Of a DNA stretch of 64,000 bases, positions 1 through 9,659 are shown piece after piece. The translations under genes and the position numbers were made by a program. Source of the stretch: Paraburkholderia lacunae (lineage in GTDB: Bacteria > Pseudomonadota > Gammaproteobacteria > Burkholderiales > Burkholderiaceae); contig NZ_QHKS01000015.1 of NCBI RefSeq assembly GCF_003353175.1, positions 62,385-126,384 of the forward strand, read 5' to 3'. The notes under the pieces are model-generated. The model was not told the origin of the DNA and made no database searches. It worked only from the letters and a program-made list of their open reading frames with translations. Position 1 is the stretch's first letter. Every line of letters begins with the position of its first letter.

Positions 1-392
1 GCGAACGACAGATCGGCCCACTCGAGCGTGCGCGGCAGGCAGCGGCGCAACACCAGGACGAGCGGTGCGGCGGCGACGAAACGCGACGGCGAATCGAGCG
101 TGCTGGCCACCACGCCGCCGTGCCACGCGCCGCCGACCAGTACCGCGACGACCGGGCATGCGGTGGCAACGCACAGCGCAATATCGACCTGATCCCATTG
201 GATCGACGGCAGGCCGGTCCACGCTCTCGGCGAGGCAAGCAATGCAAGCGAAATAACCGCGGCCGCAATTGACAACGCACTTCCGGCACCGTGAAAGAGC
301 AAGGTGGCCGACGGATACGTGAGCAGGAATAACGCGGGCAGCAGGCTTCGTGAGTTGACGCTCAGGAAAGCATTTTTGGTGGGCGTCGACAT
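1..392 (-). CDS. O-antigen ligase / polymerase-type membrane protein, N-terminal part (cut by window start)
   Basis: The minus strand is open from an ATG at 392 to the window edge, giving about 130 residues with no stop. The protein starts MSTPTKNAFLSVNSR and then has hydrophobic stretches at about residues 17-50 and 62-85, typical of the first membrane helices of a polytopic inner-membrane protein. The phrase with W-D-Q-V-D-I-A followed by a helix is the pattern seen at the start of O-antigen ligase (WaaL/Wzy-like) proteins. The neighbouring glycosyltransferase and msbA support a role in lipopolysaccharide assembly, where the ligase joins O-antigen to lipid A-core in the periplasm. The C-terminal periplasmic loop that would settle the family is outside the window, so the family is an inference. 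Confidence 0.6.
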   Translation of the reverse strand, partial: MSTPTKNAFLSVNSRSLLPALFLLTYPSATLLFHGAGSALSIAAAVISLALLASPRAWTGLPSIQWDQVDIALCVATACPVVAVLVGGAWHGGVVASTLDSPSRFVAAAPLVLVLRRCLPRTLEWADLSF

Positions 393-708
393 GTCTCTGG
401 AATTTGACCAGTTGCGTGCGCGGGCCGGCGCGCGTAACCGGGTAGATTAACCTCTCTATTGTACCGGGTTCCCGCCCTAATCCTGTAATTCAGCGGTGCC
501 CGGTCGCCCCGTCCCCCAGCGACAGCGCGCTCTGGAAGGTTCCTATCGTAGTGCCAGAACATGCTGGAAAACCTCCCAGGAATGTTTCAGTAAGCATGTA
601 GGAGTGTGCTGTACCATACGGACCGCAAACTCTCCCGCACGAGTTGCCGCGTCTTGAGCACTGCAGGCATCGGTAGCCCGAAAAACACGCCATTTCCGAC
701 GATCCGAA
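393..708. other. Divergent intergenic region (ligase-type gene / glycosyltransferase)
   Basis: This 316-bp gap holds no convincing gene. Reading on the minus strand, a TACAAT hexamer at 458-463 would make a plausible -10 element for the leftward gene, but no good -35 was found, so the promoter is only suggested. Confidence 0.35.
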
Positions 709-1878
709 ATGAACCGATTGATGCGCGCGCTTTACTGCATTGCGCCCGCCACCGTGAAAAGAAGCCTAGAGTCGGCCGTCAGCCGCTCCACCCGCATCCC
801 GTATGCGGGCGTCGCGCACGAGCCCGAAGTGTTTCTGCGCAAGACCTCGCGGGCGAAGATCGCCAAAAAATATCTGCACAGATATCTGCTGCTGGCATGG
901 CGTGGCCAGACGCGCCTTGAACTCGGAAACGCCGCCGCGTGCAAACGGCTACTGTGGATCTACACCGGCAAGCGCAATTTCGGCGACGCCACGATGGATA
1001 TGTCCGGACGAGCGCTGCTGAAAGGCCGTGGCTTCGCGATCGATCTGTTCACGCTGCCGCACCTGCACCCGCTGTTCGCGGAAGACGACGTGTTCCAGCA
1101 CGTGTTTTCCGATTTACGCGATCTGCAGGGCCGCCATTACGACGCAATCCTGATGTCGGAGTACAACCTGCCGTCGATCAAACTGAAGACGCGGCACTTC
1201 AGGGATTTGCCGTTCGCCTGCCTGTTCCAGTATTTCTACGGACCGGACCGCAACCAGACCTGCTTTAGCTACGCAGCGGTCAACAACGTCTTCGCGCTCG
1301 GCTACGGCGCTGCCGACGTCGTATCGATGAGCAAGCCCTACCTGGCGACGCAGGCCCAAACCCGCGACTCGGTCCGGCCGTTCGTGCCGGACGGGCGCTA
1401 TCTGGCACTGGCCATCGGCGGACTCGACGCGAACCGTACCTATCGTCACTGGGCCGGGTTGCTCGAACTCATCGATCAATCGGACAACCGGGAGATACCG
1501 AAGCAGATCGTTCTGCTCGGGTCGGACAATGGGCTCGGCATGGCGGAGAGCTTGCTGAAGCTGAAGTTCGGCAAACTGGAGATCAGCTCGTGTGTCGGCA
1601 AGCTGAGCTTGCTGCAGTCGCGCGAGATCGTCGCGAGGGCAAGCCTTTTTGTGGGCGCGGATGGCGGCCTGATGCACGTAGCCCACTCGACTCCAACGCC
1701 AAGCGTGTCGCTCTTTTCCGACCGCGAACCGCCTTATCTGCGGCTGACTGAAGCATGCCGTTCGATCGGCATTCCGAGTACCGGCGACGTCGACGACATT
1801 GCGCCGGCAACGATCATGAGCGCGATCAGCACGCAACTCTCGCGGTTAGCGGCAAAGGAATCAGACGCCGCGGCATGA
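709..1878 (+). CDS. Glycosyltransferase family 9 (heptosyltransferase-like) protein
   Basis: The 389-residue protein has the C-terminal signature of family 9 transferases such as WaaC/WaaF: a VGADGGLMHVAHS stretch at about residues 314-327 followed by P-S-V-S-L-F, which forms part of the ADP-heptose site in characterised members. No signal peptide or membrane helix is visible, in keeping with a cytoplasmic or peripheral inner-membrane enzyme that adds sugars to the lipopolysaccharide core. It lies beside a ligase-type gene and msbA. The exact sugar and position added cannot be read from sequence. The first ATG has no strong ribosome-binding site; an in-frame ATG at codon 4 is an alternative start. 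Confidence 0.75.
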   Translation: MNRLMRALYCIAPATVKRSLESAVSRSTRIPYAGVAHEPEVFLRKTSRAKIAKKYLHRYLLLAWRGQTRLELGNAAACKRLLWIYTGKRNFGDATMDMSGRALLKGRGFAIDLFTLPHLHPLFAEDDVFQHVFSDLRDLQGRHYDAILMSEYNLPSIKLKTRHFRDLPFACLFQYFYGPDRNQTCFSYAAVNNVFALGYGAADVVSMSKPYLATQAQTRDSVRPFVPDGRYLALAIGGLDANRTYRHWAGLLELIDQSDNREIPKQIVLLGSDNGLGMAESLLKLKFGKLEISSCVGKLSLLQSREIVARASLFVGADGGLMHVAHSTPTPSVSLFSDREPPYLRLTEACRSIGIPSTGDVDDIAPATIMSAISTQLSRLAAKESDAAA

Positions 1879-1993
1879 GCGGCGGCGTAGGCTGGCGTAT
1901 GTTTCCGCCGCCCGCGCGCTCATATCACGGTTATGTCACGAACGTGCCACGCCCATGGCGCTTATGCCACGTTCTTGCCGCGTCTTGCCGCGT

Positions 1994-3787
1994 TCATGCC
2001 GCGTCCTGCTGGAACTGGATGCGGTGCAAATGCGCGTACAGCCCGTTTTGTGCCAGCAGCTCGCGATGACTGCCGCGCTCCAGGATATGCCCTGCGTCCA
2101 TCACCAGAATCCGGTCCGCGCGCTCGATAGTCGATAGACGGTGCGCGATCACGAGTGTCGTGCGGCCCTTCATCAGCGTTTCCAGCGCGGCCTGCACGTG
2201 GCGCTCGGATTCGGAGTCGAGCGCGGACGTCGCTTCGTCGAGGATCAGGATCGGCGCATCCTTGTAGATCGCGCGGGCGATCGCCAGACGTTGCCGCTGG
2301 CCGCCCGACAGCATCATGCCGTTGTCGCCGATCAGCGTTTCGATGCCGTTCGGCATGGCCTCGACGGTATCCCACAGGTTGGCCGCGCGCAGCGCCGCCT
2401 TGACCTTGCCCGGATCGGCCTTCTGGCCGTAGGCGACATTTTGCGCCACTGTATCGTTGAACAGCACCACGTCCTGGCTCACCATCGCGATCTGGCTGCG
2501 CAGCGCGTGCAGGCCGTATTCCGGCAGCGCGACGCCGTCGACCAGAATCGCGCCGCCCGTCGGATCGAAAAAGCGCGGCAGCAGATTTACCAGCGTGGTC
2601 TTGCCGCTGCCCGACGGACCGGCCAGCGCGACCATTTCGCCCGGCGCCACCTTGAACGACACGTGGTCGAGCGTGTGGCGCTTGTGCGTGGCGTTGCTGC
2701 CGTACGTGAACGACACGTCGCGGAATTCGACTTCGCCCGATGCGCGATCGAGCGGCTTGCCGCCGCCGGCCGGCTCGGACGGCTCGTCGATCAGGCCGAA
2801 GATCAGCTCGGCCGCGGTCATGCCGCGTTGCAGCGGCTGGTTCACGTCCATCAGGTGCTTCAGCGGCGAGATGATCAGCAGCATCGACGTGACGAAGGCG
2901 ACAAAGCCGCCGACGGTGGTCTGATCCGACGACGACTGCACCACCGCGATCGTAATCACCACTGCGAGCGCAATCGATGCGAGGAATTGCGTCAACGGCT
3001 GCGCGAGACCGCCGGAGACCGTCATCCGCATCGAGTAGCCGCGCAAACGCCGGCTCATCGACGTGAAGCGGTCGATCTCATACTGCTCGCCGTTGTGCAC
3101 CTTGACGACCTTGTAGCCGCCCACCGTCTCTTCGACGATGTACGACAGCTCGTTGGTCAGCAGCTGATGCTCGCGGTTCAGGCGCCGCAGACGGCGGTTG
3201 ATCTTGCCGACCAGCCAGCCGATCCCCGGCAGCAGGACCGCGACGATCAGCGTGAGACGCCAGTTCAGGTAGAACAGATAGCCGAGCAGGAACAACACGG
3301 TCAGCGAATCGCGCACCAGCGTGACCAGCACGCTCAGCAGCACGTTGAGAATCTGGTTCACCTCGAAGACGATCGCATTGATCACCGTGCTCGCGGTTTC
3401 GCGCTGGAAAAACGCCACGCTCGAGTGGATCATCCGGTCGAACATTTTCAGGCGCAGTTCGAGCAGGATCTTGTTCGACACGTAGGCAAGCAGATAGCCG
3501 GACGCGTATTGCGACACCCCGCGAATCAGGGCAAGGCCGATCACGGCAACCGGCACGAACCATTTGGCGCGGTCGCTGGCATGCGCGCCGAAGCCTTTGT
3601 CCAGAAGCGGCTTGAGCAGAGCGGGAATCGCCGCGTCGGTGCTGGCGCTCACGGCCATCGCGACGATCGCGCCGATCATCACCCACAGCAGCGGCTTGAT
3701 ATACGGCCACAAGCGCCGCATGACGACGACGGGCGACGACGCCTCACCTGCACCGATGGGTTTGCTTAACGTTGGCTTCGCGCTCAA
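1994..3787 (-). CDS. msbA: Lipid A export ATP-binding/permease protein MsbA
   Basis: This 597-residue half-transporter has an N-terminal six-helix ABC exporter domain (about residues 25-340) followed by a nucleotide-binding domain. The Walker A motif GPSGSGKTT is at about 388-396, the LSGGQRQRLAIARA signature near 488 and the Walker B ILILDEATSALD near 507-518. Length and order match MsbA, a homodimer that flips lipid A-core from the inner to the outer leaflet of the inner membrane. The location among lipopolysaccharide genes agrees. The gene converges on the family 9 glycosyltransferase (115-bp gap), and degenerate short repeats run through its last codons. Confidence 0.93.
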   Translation of the reverse strand: MSAKPTLSKPIGAGEASSPVVVMRRLWPYIKPLLWVMIGAIVAMAVSASTDAAIPALLKPLLDKGFGAHASDRAKWFVPVAVIGLALIRGVSQYASGYLLAYVSNKILLELRLKMFDRMIHSSVAFFQRETASTVINAIVFEVNQILNVLLSVLVTLVRDSLTVLFLLGYLFYLNWRLTLIVAVLLPGIGWLVGKINRRLRRLNREHQLLTNELSYIVEETVGGYKVVKVHNGEQYEIDRFTSMSRRLRGYSMRMTVSGGLAQPLTQFLASIALAVVITIAVVQSSSDQTTVGGFVAFVTSMLLIISPLKHLMDVNQPLQRGMTAAELIFGLIDEPSEPAGGGKPLDRASGEVEFRDVSFTYGSNATHKRHTLDHVSFKVAPGEMVALAGPSGSGKTTLVNLLPRFFDPTGGAILVDGVALPEYGLHALRSQIAMVSQDVVLFNDTVAQNVAYGQKADPGKVKAALRAANLWDTVEAMPNGIETLIGDNGMMLSGGQRQRLAIARAIYKDAPILILDEATSALDSESERHVQAALETLMKGRTTLVIAHRLSTIERADRILVMDAGHILERGSHRELLAQNGLYAHLHRIQFQQDAA

Positions 3788-4029
3788 GGAATCCTCTGGG
3801 AATGCGGGACGGCATCCGCGCGGCGGACGGAATGTCCGCTACGCAAAAAATCAAATACGGCATTGTAAACGGTTGGGGATCGCACGGCCGGTGCTAATGA
3901 ACCGGCCGGAAGGGATAGGACCGCTGCCGGCGGGCGGGCGTGTCCGGCCGCATGCGCTGCGCCGTACACCGTGCTGTGTATACTTGCGCGACCTATTCCG
4001 TCACTCCGCACCCACCACGCAATTCAGGT

Positions 4030-4812
4030 ATGCAAGAAACCACCCTCGGCGTCGCCATCATCACCAGAAACGCGGCGGCTCGGCTGGCCGAATGCCTGCA
4101 AGCCGTGGCCTTCGCCGATCAGATCGTCGTGATCGACGGCGGCAGCACCGACGGTACTGTCGAGATCGCCCGCGCACACGGCGCCCGCGTGCTCGAACAA
4201 ACCGACTGGCCTGGCTTCGGTCCGCAAAAAAACCGCGCGCTCGATCAGCTGTCCACCACCTGGGTACTCTCGATCGACGCCGACGAAATCGTCTCGCCGG
4301 AACTTGCGGCGGCAATCCGCGCGGCCCTTGCCGCGCCCACCACCGACGTCTACGCGGTGGATCGCCTGTCGAGCTTTTGCGGCCACTGGATTCGGCACAG
4401 CGGCTGGTATCCGGACTGGATTCCGCGTCTGTTCAAGCGCGGCGCGGCGCGTTTTTCTGACGACCTGGTGCACGAGCGCCTGGTGTTCGACACGCCGGCG
4501 CAGCGCCTGACCGGCAAGCTGATGCACTACTCGTACGAAGACTTCGAGGGCGTATTGCGCAAGCTCGACACGTATTCGACGGCAGGCGCTCAGCAGCGTC
4601 ACGCAGCAGGCAAGCGCGGCAGTTTCGGCAAGGCCGTGGGTCGCGGCCTGTGGGCGTTCGTGCGGACTTACCTCTTGCGGCGCGGGTTTCTCGACGGCCG
4701 TGCCGGATTCATGATCGCCGTGTTCAATGCGGAAACGGTGTACTACCGGTTCGTGAAGCTGGCGCGACTGGGGGACAAGCCGCGGGCGACTCCGCCCGCC
4801 CGGCCTCAATAG
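4030..4812 (+). CDS. Glycosyltransferase family 2, lipopolysaccharide core glucosyltransferase (WaaE/KdtX type)
   Basis: The 260-residue protein begins with the GT-A fold of family 2: LGVAIITRNAA at the N-terminus, then VVIDGGSTDGT at about residues 33-43 and the metal-binding SIDADEIV near 81-88. The later R-L-S-S-F-C-G-H-W-I-R-H-S-G-W-Y-P-D stretch is typical of the WaaE/KdtX branch, which adds a beta-1,4-glucose to the heptose of the inner core. The start at 4030 is chosen because the family begins here; upstream in-frame codons look non-coding. Its last 7 bases overlap the end of dnaE on the other strand. Confidence 0.85.
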   Translation: MQETTLGVAIITRNAAARLAECLQAVAFADQIVVIDGGSTDGTVEIARAHGARVLEQTDWPGFGPQKNRALDQLSTTWVLSIDADEIVSPELAAAIRAALAAPTTDVYAVDRLSSFCGHWIRHSGWYPDWIPRLFKRGAARFSDDLVHERLVFDTPAQRLTGKLMHYSYEDFEGVLRKLDTYSTAGAQQRHAAGKRGSFGKAVGRGLWAFVRTYLLRRGFLDGRAGFMIAVFNAETVYYRFVKLARLGDKPRATPPARPQ

Positions 4813-7800
4813 ACGATTTCGATCGAACTTCCGGCGAACTCGCCGCGCAATGCAGCCAGCAGTTCGTCGGTAGGTTTCACGCGCCATGCGTCGCCCAGAC
4901 GCATTTCCCCTTGTGCATTCTCGCTGCGATAGACCACTTGCACAGCGAGCCCATTCGGGATCTGGACAGCCTGGCGCTGGCGGCCATCACCACCGCCATA
5001 GCCGCCGCCGTTCCGGCCGCCACCACCACCGCCCCGCACTGACGCAGCGGGCGCCGCCGCTGCCTGCGGCTCGTCCTTGCCCGCGCTATGCGCTTCGAGC
5101 ACACGCCGCAACGCCGAGGCGTCCGCATTGCCGTTCATCTGAACCTTGACGGCTTCCGCGTAACGGCAACGCGCGCGGCCGAGGTCCATCACCGTCTCGA
5201 CAGTGAAGCGAATGCCGCCCGTGAACGCGTCATTACGCGCCTGGCCCTGCACGACCAGCAGTTCGTCTTCCTTGAACAGCTGCTTGTGCGCTTCGAAGGT
5301 CTCGTTGAAGACGGTCACTTCGCATTGGCCGGTGCCGTCGTCGAGCAGCGCGATCAGCATCTTGCCGCGCTGGGTCATCTGCGTGCGCAGCGACGCGATC
5401 ACGCCCGCCACCAGCTTGTCGCGCCCTTCCTTCAGATCGCCGATTTTCTGGCGCACGAAACGGCGCACTTCGTCCTTGTACGCATCGAACAGATGGCCCG
5501 ACAGGTAGAAGCCGAGCGCGGCCTTCTCTTCCTGCAACTTCTTCTTTTCCGGCCATTCCGGTTCGTCGAGCAGTTCATGACCTTGCGACGGCGCGTCGCC
5601 CATGTCGAACAGACCCGCCTGCATGGCGTTGGCGCTCGCCTGCTCGGCGGCTTCCATTGCCAGCGACACCGATGCGATCAGCTGCGCGCGATTCGCATGC
5701 AACGTGTCGAATGCGCCGGCGCGGATCAATGCCTCCACCGTCCGGCGATTGACGATCCGGCGATCGATCCGATTGCAGAAATCGAAGATGTCGATGAACG
5801 GACCTTCTTCGCGCGCGCGCAGGATTTCTTCGATCGCGTTCTGGCCGCTGCCCTTGATCGCGCCAAGACCGTAACGGATCGTTTTCGAGCGCTTGCCGTC
5901 CGCTTCCGCGACCGGTTCGAAACGGTACGCCGACTGGTTGACGTCCGGCGGCAACACCTTCATCCCGTTCGTGAGGCAGTCTTCGAACAGAATCTTGACC
6001 TTGTCCGTGTCGTCCATGGCGAGCGACATATTGGCTGCCATGAATTCGGCCGGATGGTGCGCCTTCAGCCATGCGGTGTGGTACGCGAGCAGCGCGTAGG
6101 CAGCCGCGTGCGACTTGTTGAAGCCGTAGCCCGCGAACTTCTCCATCAAGTCGAAGATTTCGTCGGCTTTCTCGGCACTCAGGCCGTTTTTCGCGGCACC
6201 TTCGCGGAACAACGCGCGGTGCTCGGCCATTTCCTCGGCCTTCTTCTTACCCATCGCGCGACGCAGCAAGTCTGCGCCGCCGAGCGAGTAGCCGCCGATG
6301 ATCTGCGCCATCTGCATCACCTGCTCCTGATAGACCATGATGCCGTAGGTCTCTTTCAGGATCGGCTCGACGCGCGGATCGGGATACTCGACCGTTTCGC
6401 GGCCGTGCTTACGCGCACAGAAGCTCGGAATCAGGTCCATCGGGCCCGGACGATACAACGCCACCAGCGCGATGATGTCCTCGAAACGGTCAGGCTGGGC
6501 GTCTTTCAGCATGCCTTGCATGCCGCGGCTTTCCAGCTGGAACACGGCGACCGTATTCGCTTTCTTCAGGATCGAGAACGACGCCGGATCGTCGAGCGGC
6601 ACTTGCGCGAGCGACCAGTCCTTCTTCGACGGATCGAGGCGCCGGATATAGCGTTCGGCCCAGTCGAGAATCGTCAGCGTGGTCAGGCCCAGAAAGTCGA
6701 ACTTCACGAGGCCGACGGCCTCGACGTCATCCTTGTCGTACTGGCTCACGACGCCGCTCTCGTCGCCCTGCGTGTAAAGCGGGCAGAAATCGGTCAGCTT
6801 GCCTGGCGCGATCAGCACACCGCCCGCGTGCATGCCGACGTTACGCGTCAGGCCTTCCACACGCTGCGCGAGTTCGAGCAACTGATGCACTTCGTCTTCG
6901 TTGTCGAAGCGCTCCTGCAGGAGCGGCTCTTCCTTCATCGCGTCGGCAATGGTGACGTGCTTGCCCGGCTTGAACGGAATCAGCTTGGCGATGCCGTCCG
7001 TGAACATATAGCCCAGATCGAGCACGCGGCCGATGTCGCGCACCGCGGCCTTCGCCGCCATCGTACCGAACGTGGCGATCTGCGACACGGCGTCCGCACC
7101 GTACTTGTCCTTCACGTACTGAATCACGCGATCGCGGCCGTGCTGGCAAAAGTCGATGTCGAAGTCGGGCATCGAGACCCGCTCCGGATTCAGGAACCGT
7201 TCGAACAGCAGGTTGTAGCGCAGCGGATCGAGGTCGGTCACGCCGAGCGCATACGCGACCAGCGAACCCGCGCCCGAACCCCGGCCCGGACCGACCGGCA
7301 CGCCGTTGTTCTTCGCCCAGTTGATGAAGTCCGCGACGATCAGGAAGTAGCCCGGAAAGCCCATCTTGACGATCGTGCCGCACTCGAATTCGAGGCGTTT
7401 GTAGTACGTTTCGCGCTGCGCGTCCCGTTCCGCCTGATCCGGGTACAGCTGCTCGAGCCGCTTCTCCAGACCTTCCTTCGACAGATGCACGAGGTAGTCG
7501 TCCAGCGACATGCCGTCGGGCGTCGGAAACAGCGGCAGCTTCGGCTTGCCGAGTTCGAGCGTCAGGTTGCAGCGCCTGGCGATTTCGACGGTATTGGCGA
7601 GCGCCGCTGGAATGTCCGCGAACAGCGCAGTCATCTCTTCCTGCGTGTGGAAATGCTGCTCGGCCGTAAAGCGTTTCGAGCGGCGCGGATTCGCCAGAAT
7701 GTCGCCTTCGGAAATACACACGCGCGCCTCGTGCGCGGTGAAATCGTCCGGCGTCATGAACTGCATCGGGTGTGTGGCGGCCACCGGCAGTTTCAGCGAC

Positions 7801-8381
7801 GCCGCGAGCGCCACCGCCTGCTGCACGTACTGCTCGCCGCCCGGCTGGCCGCAGCGTTGCAACTCGATATAGAAGCCGTTCGGAAACACCTTCGCCCAGT
7901 GCTGCGCGTTGCGCTTCGCCGCCTCTTCGTTACCGGCGGCCAACGCCAGACCGATGTCGCCCTGTTGTGCGCCGGACAACGCAAGCAGGCCTTCGCCCAG
8001 ACCGGACTCGAGCCAGCCGGCTTCGACTTCCGCGCGGCCGCGATACTGGTTCGTGAGCGAAGCCTTGCTGAGCAGTTCGCACAGATTCAGATAGCCGCGC
8101 CGGTCTTTGACCAGCAGCAACAGGCGCGAGGGCTTTTCGCGGTCGTCCGGATTGGTGATCCAGACGTCGCAGCCGGCAATGGGTTTGACCCCTTTGCCAC
8201 GGGCTTCCTTGTAGAAACGGACGAGGCCGAACGCGTTACCGAGATCGGTGAGGGCGAGCGCGCCCTGACCATCTTTGGCGGCGGCCTTGACGATGTCGTC
8301 GAGGCGCACGATGCCATCGGCAATCGAGAATTCGGAGTGAACGCGGAGATGAACGAAGCGAGGATCTGACATGGGCGACAT
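4806..8381 (-). CDS. dnaE: DNA polymerase III alpha subunit (replicative polymerase)
   Basis: The 1191-residue protein has the DnaE layout: an N-terminal PHP domain (HLRVHSEFS near residue 11), the polymerase core with the catalytic PDFDIDFC motif near 403-410, helix-hairpin-helix and finger regions, and a C-terminal OB fold (about 1010-1090) for single-stranded DNA. It catalyses chromosomal DNA synthesis in the Pol III holoenzyme. A GGAG five bases before the ATG at 8381 favours this start; an ATG three codons later (8372) is the alternative. About 12 glycines lie in a short basic Gly-rich stretch near residues 1112-1135, after the OB fold, probably a flexible linker before the last 55 residues. 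Confidence 0.97.
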   Translation of the reverse strand: MSPMSDPRFVHLRVHSEFSIADGIVRLDDIVKAAAKDGQGALALTDLGNAFGLVRFYKEARGKGVKPIAGCDVWITNPDDREKPSRLLLLVKDRRGYLNLCELLSKASLTNQYRGRAEVEAGWLESGLGEGLLALSGAQQGDIGLALAAGNEEAAKRNAQHWAKVFPNGFYIELQRCGQPGGEQYVQQAVALAASLKLPVAATHPMQFMTPDDFTAHEARVCISEGDILANPRRSKRFTAEQHFHTQEEMTALFADIPAALANTVEIARRCNLTLELGKPKLPLFPTPDGMSLDDYLVHLSKEGLEKRLEQLYPDQAERDAQRETYYKRLEFECGTIVKMGFPGYFLIVADFINWAKNNGVPVGPGRGSGAGSLVAYALGVTDLDPLRYNLLFERFLNPERVSMPDFDIDFCQHGRDRVIQYVKDKYGADAVSQIATFGTMAAKAAVRDIGRVLDLGYMFTDGIAKLIPFKPGKHVTIADAMKEEPLLQERFDNEDEVHQLLELAQRVEGLTRNVGMHAGGVLIAPGKLTDFCPLYTQGDESGVVSQYDKDDVEAVGLVKFDFLGLTTLTILDWAERYIRRLDPSKKDWSLAQVPLDDPASFSILKKANTVAVFQLESRGMQGMLKDAQPDRFEDIIALVALYRPGPMDLIPSFCARKHGRETVEYPDPRVEPILKETYGIMVYQEQVMQMAQIIGGYSLGGADLLRRAMGKKKAEEMAEHRALFREGAAKNGLSAEKADEIFDLMEKFAGYGFNKSHAAAYALLAYHTAWLKAHHPAEFMAANMSLAMDDTDKVKILFEDCLTNGMKVLPPDVNQSAYRFEPVAEADGKRSKTIRYGLGAIKGSGQNAIEEILRAREEGPFIDIFDFCNRIDRRIVNRRTVEALIRAGAFDTLHANRAQLIASVSLAMEAAEQASANAMQAGLFDMGDAPSQGHELLDEPEWPEKKKLQEEKAALGFYLSGHLFDAYKDEVRRFVRQKIGDLKEGRDKLVAGVIASLRTQMTQRGKMLIALLDDGTGQCEVTVFNETFEAHKQLFKEDELLVVQGQARNDAFTGGIRFTVETVMDLGRARCRYAEAVKVQMNGNADASALRRVLEAHSAGKDEPQAAAAPAASVRGGGGGGRNGGGYGGGDGRQRQAVQIPNGLAVQVVYRSENAQGEMRLGDAWRVKPTDELLAALRGEFAGSSIEIVY

Positions 8382-8753
8382 TGTAACTCCACCCTCCCGG
8401 AGTTTTCAGGCCAAACCCGCGCGTTGGCCGTTCGGCCAGGGACTCAACGCGTGAGCACCGCGCGCCGGCGTCCGGCGGCGGCGAACGGGTGGAACAACGG
8501 GGTTGAACACTGGGTTTGAACAACGCGCGCAATCTGTGCGCCTCGATCGCGCGAAGGCGCACGTCGGGCGCCAACGCGGCCCAGATTCGTGCGCGCTTTG
8601 CGCTGGCGCAACAGGCTGACCATTCGGCCGAGTCGGTCGAAGCGTCGGCTTGAGGGATAATACGGGTTTCACCCTTTCGACGTGGCCGCGCCACACAGCG
8701 GCTCAATGCGCGCCGCTCTCACGCCGCTGGCCGCTTTTTACCGCTGGACAAAC
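8382..8753. other. Divergent intergenic region (dnaE / trhO)
   Basis: No gene is supported in these 372 bp. The sequence GATAAT at 8657-8662 could be a -10 element for trhO, but no matching -35 was seen. Confidence 0.3.
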
Positions 8754-9617
8754 ATGAGCATCGTCAATCTCGCCGCGTATCACTTCGCGACTATCGAAAA
8801 CACAGCCGCATGGCGGCCTTTCGTCACCGAGCGCTGCAGCGCGCTCGGCTTGCGCGGCACCGTGCTGCTGGCGCCGGAAGGCATCAATCTGTTCGTCGCC
8901 GGCACGCGCGCCGCGGCGGACGCGTTTATCGACTACATCCGCCACGATCCGCTGTTCGAGGGCAAGTTCGCAAATCTGCAGTTCAAGGAAAGCCCGTCGG
9001 AAAAGCAGCCGTTTCGCCGCATGCTGGTCAAGCTCAAGCGCGAGATCATCACGATGAAAAAGCCGGCGATCCGGCCGGAACTCGGCCGCGCGCCGTTCGT
9101 CGACGCACCCACGCTGAAAACCTGGCTCGACCGCGGCCACGACGACGAAGGCCGGCCGGTCGTGATGCTCGACACGCGCAATGCGTTCGAAGTGGACGTC
9201 GGCACCTTCGACGACGCGCTCGACTACCGCATTACGAAATTCAGCGAGTTTCCCGAAGTCATCGAGCAAAACCGTGCCGACCTCCAGGGCAAGACGGTCG
9301 TGTCCTTCTGCACCGGCGGGATCCGTTGCGAGAAGGCCGCGATCCATATGAAGGAAGTCGGCATCGAGAACGTGTACCAGCTCGAAGGCGGCATCCTCAA
9401 GTATTTCGAGGAAGTGGGCGGCGCGCATTACCACGGCGACTGCTTCGTGTTCGACTATCGCACCGCGCTCAATCCGCAACTGGAACCGACCGCGACCGTG
9501 CAATGCTTCGGCTGCCGCGCGGTGGTCACACCGCAAGCGCAGCAATCGCCGTTGTATGTGGCGGGCAAGACGTGTCCGGAATGCCATCCGGACAGCAAGG
9601 CTGCACGCGCCGCGTGA
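8754..9617 (+). CDS. trhO: tRNA uridine(34) hydroxylase TrhO (rhodanese-like, UPF0176 family)
   Basis: The 287-residue protein has the N-terminal acylphosphatase-like domain of the YceA/TrhO family (LRGTVLLAPEGINLFVAGT near 32-50) and a rhodanese domain (about 130-235) with the loop FCTGGIRCEKA, cysteines at about 186 and 192. A final C-x2-C ... C-x2-C set (about 250-282) looks like a small zinc site, as in longer family members. Characterised TrhO uses oxygen to hydroxylate U34 of some tRNAs. The start is set at MSIVNLAAYHF, where family similarity begins, with 24 in-frame upstream codons discarded. The next gene, gluQ, also modifies a tRNA wobble base and follows after 42 bp. Confidence 0.88.
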   Translation: MSIVNLAAYHFATIENTAAWRPFVTERCSALGLRGTVLLAPEGINLFVAGTRAAADAFIDYIRHDPLFEGKFANLQFKESPSEKQPFRRMLVKLKREIITMKKPAIRPELGRAPFVDAPTLKTWLDRGHDDEGRPVVMLDTRNAFEVDVGTFDDALDYRITKFSEFPEVIEQNRADLQGKTVVSFCTGGIRCEKAAIHMKEVGIENVYQLEGGILKYFEEVGGAHYHGDCFVFDYRTALNPQLEPTATVQCFGCRAVVTPQAQQSPLYVAGKTCPECHPDSKAARAA

Positions 9618-9659
9618 CGAGCGCCATCCCTAGCGCGCAATAATCCACCCGTCAAACCC

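Noticed and set aside
1994..3769. Long plus-strand open frame opposite msbA (542 codons at 2141-3769)
   Set aside because: It is the antisense shadow of msbA: Arg/His/Gln-rich composition, no domain, and msbA has all ABC motifs.
5088..8369. 1093-codon plus-strand open frame opposite dnaE
   Set aside because: High GC keeps antisense frames open; composition is Arg/His/Val-rich and dnaE on the other strand is certain.
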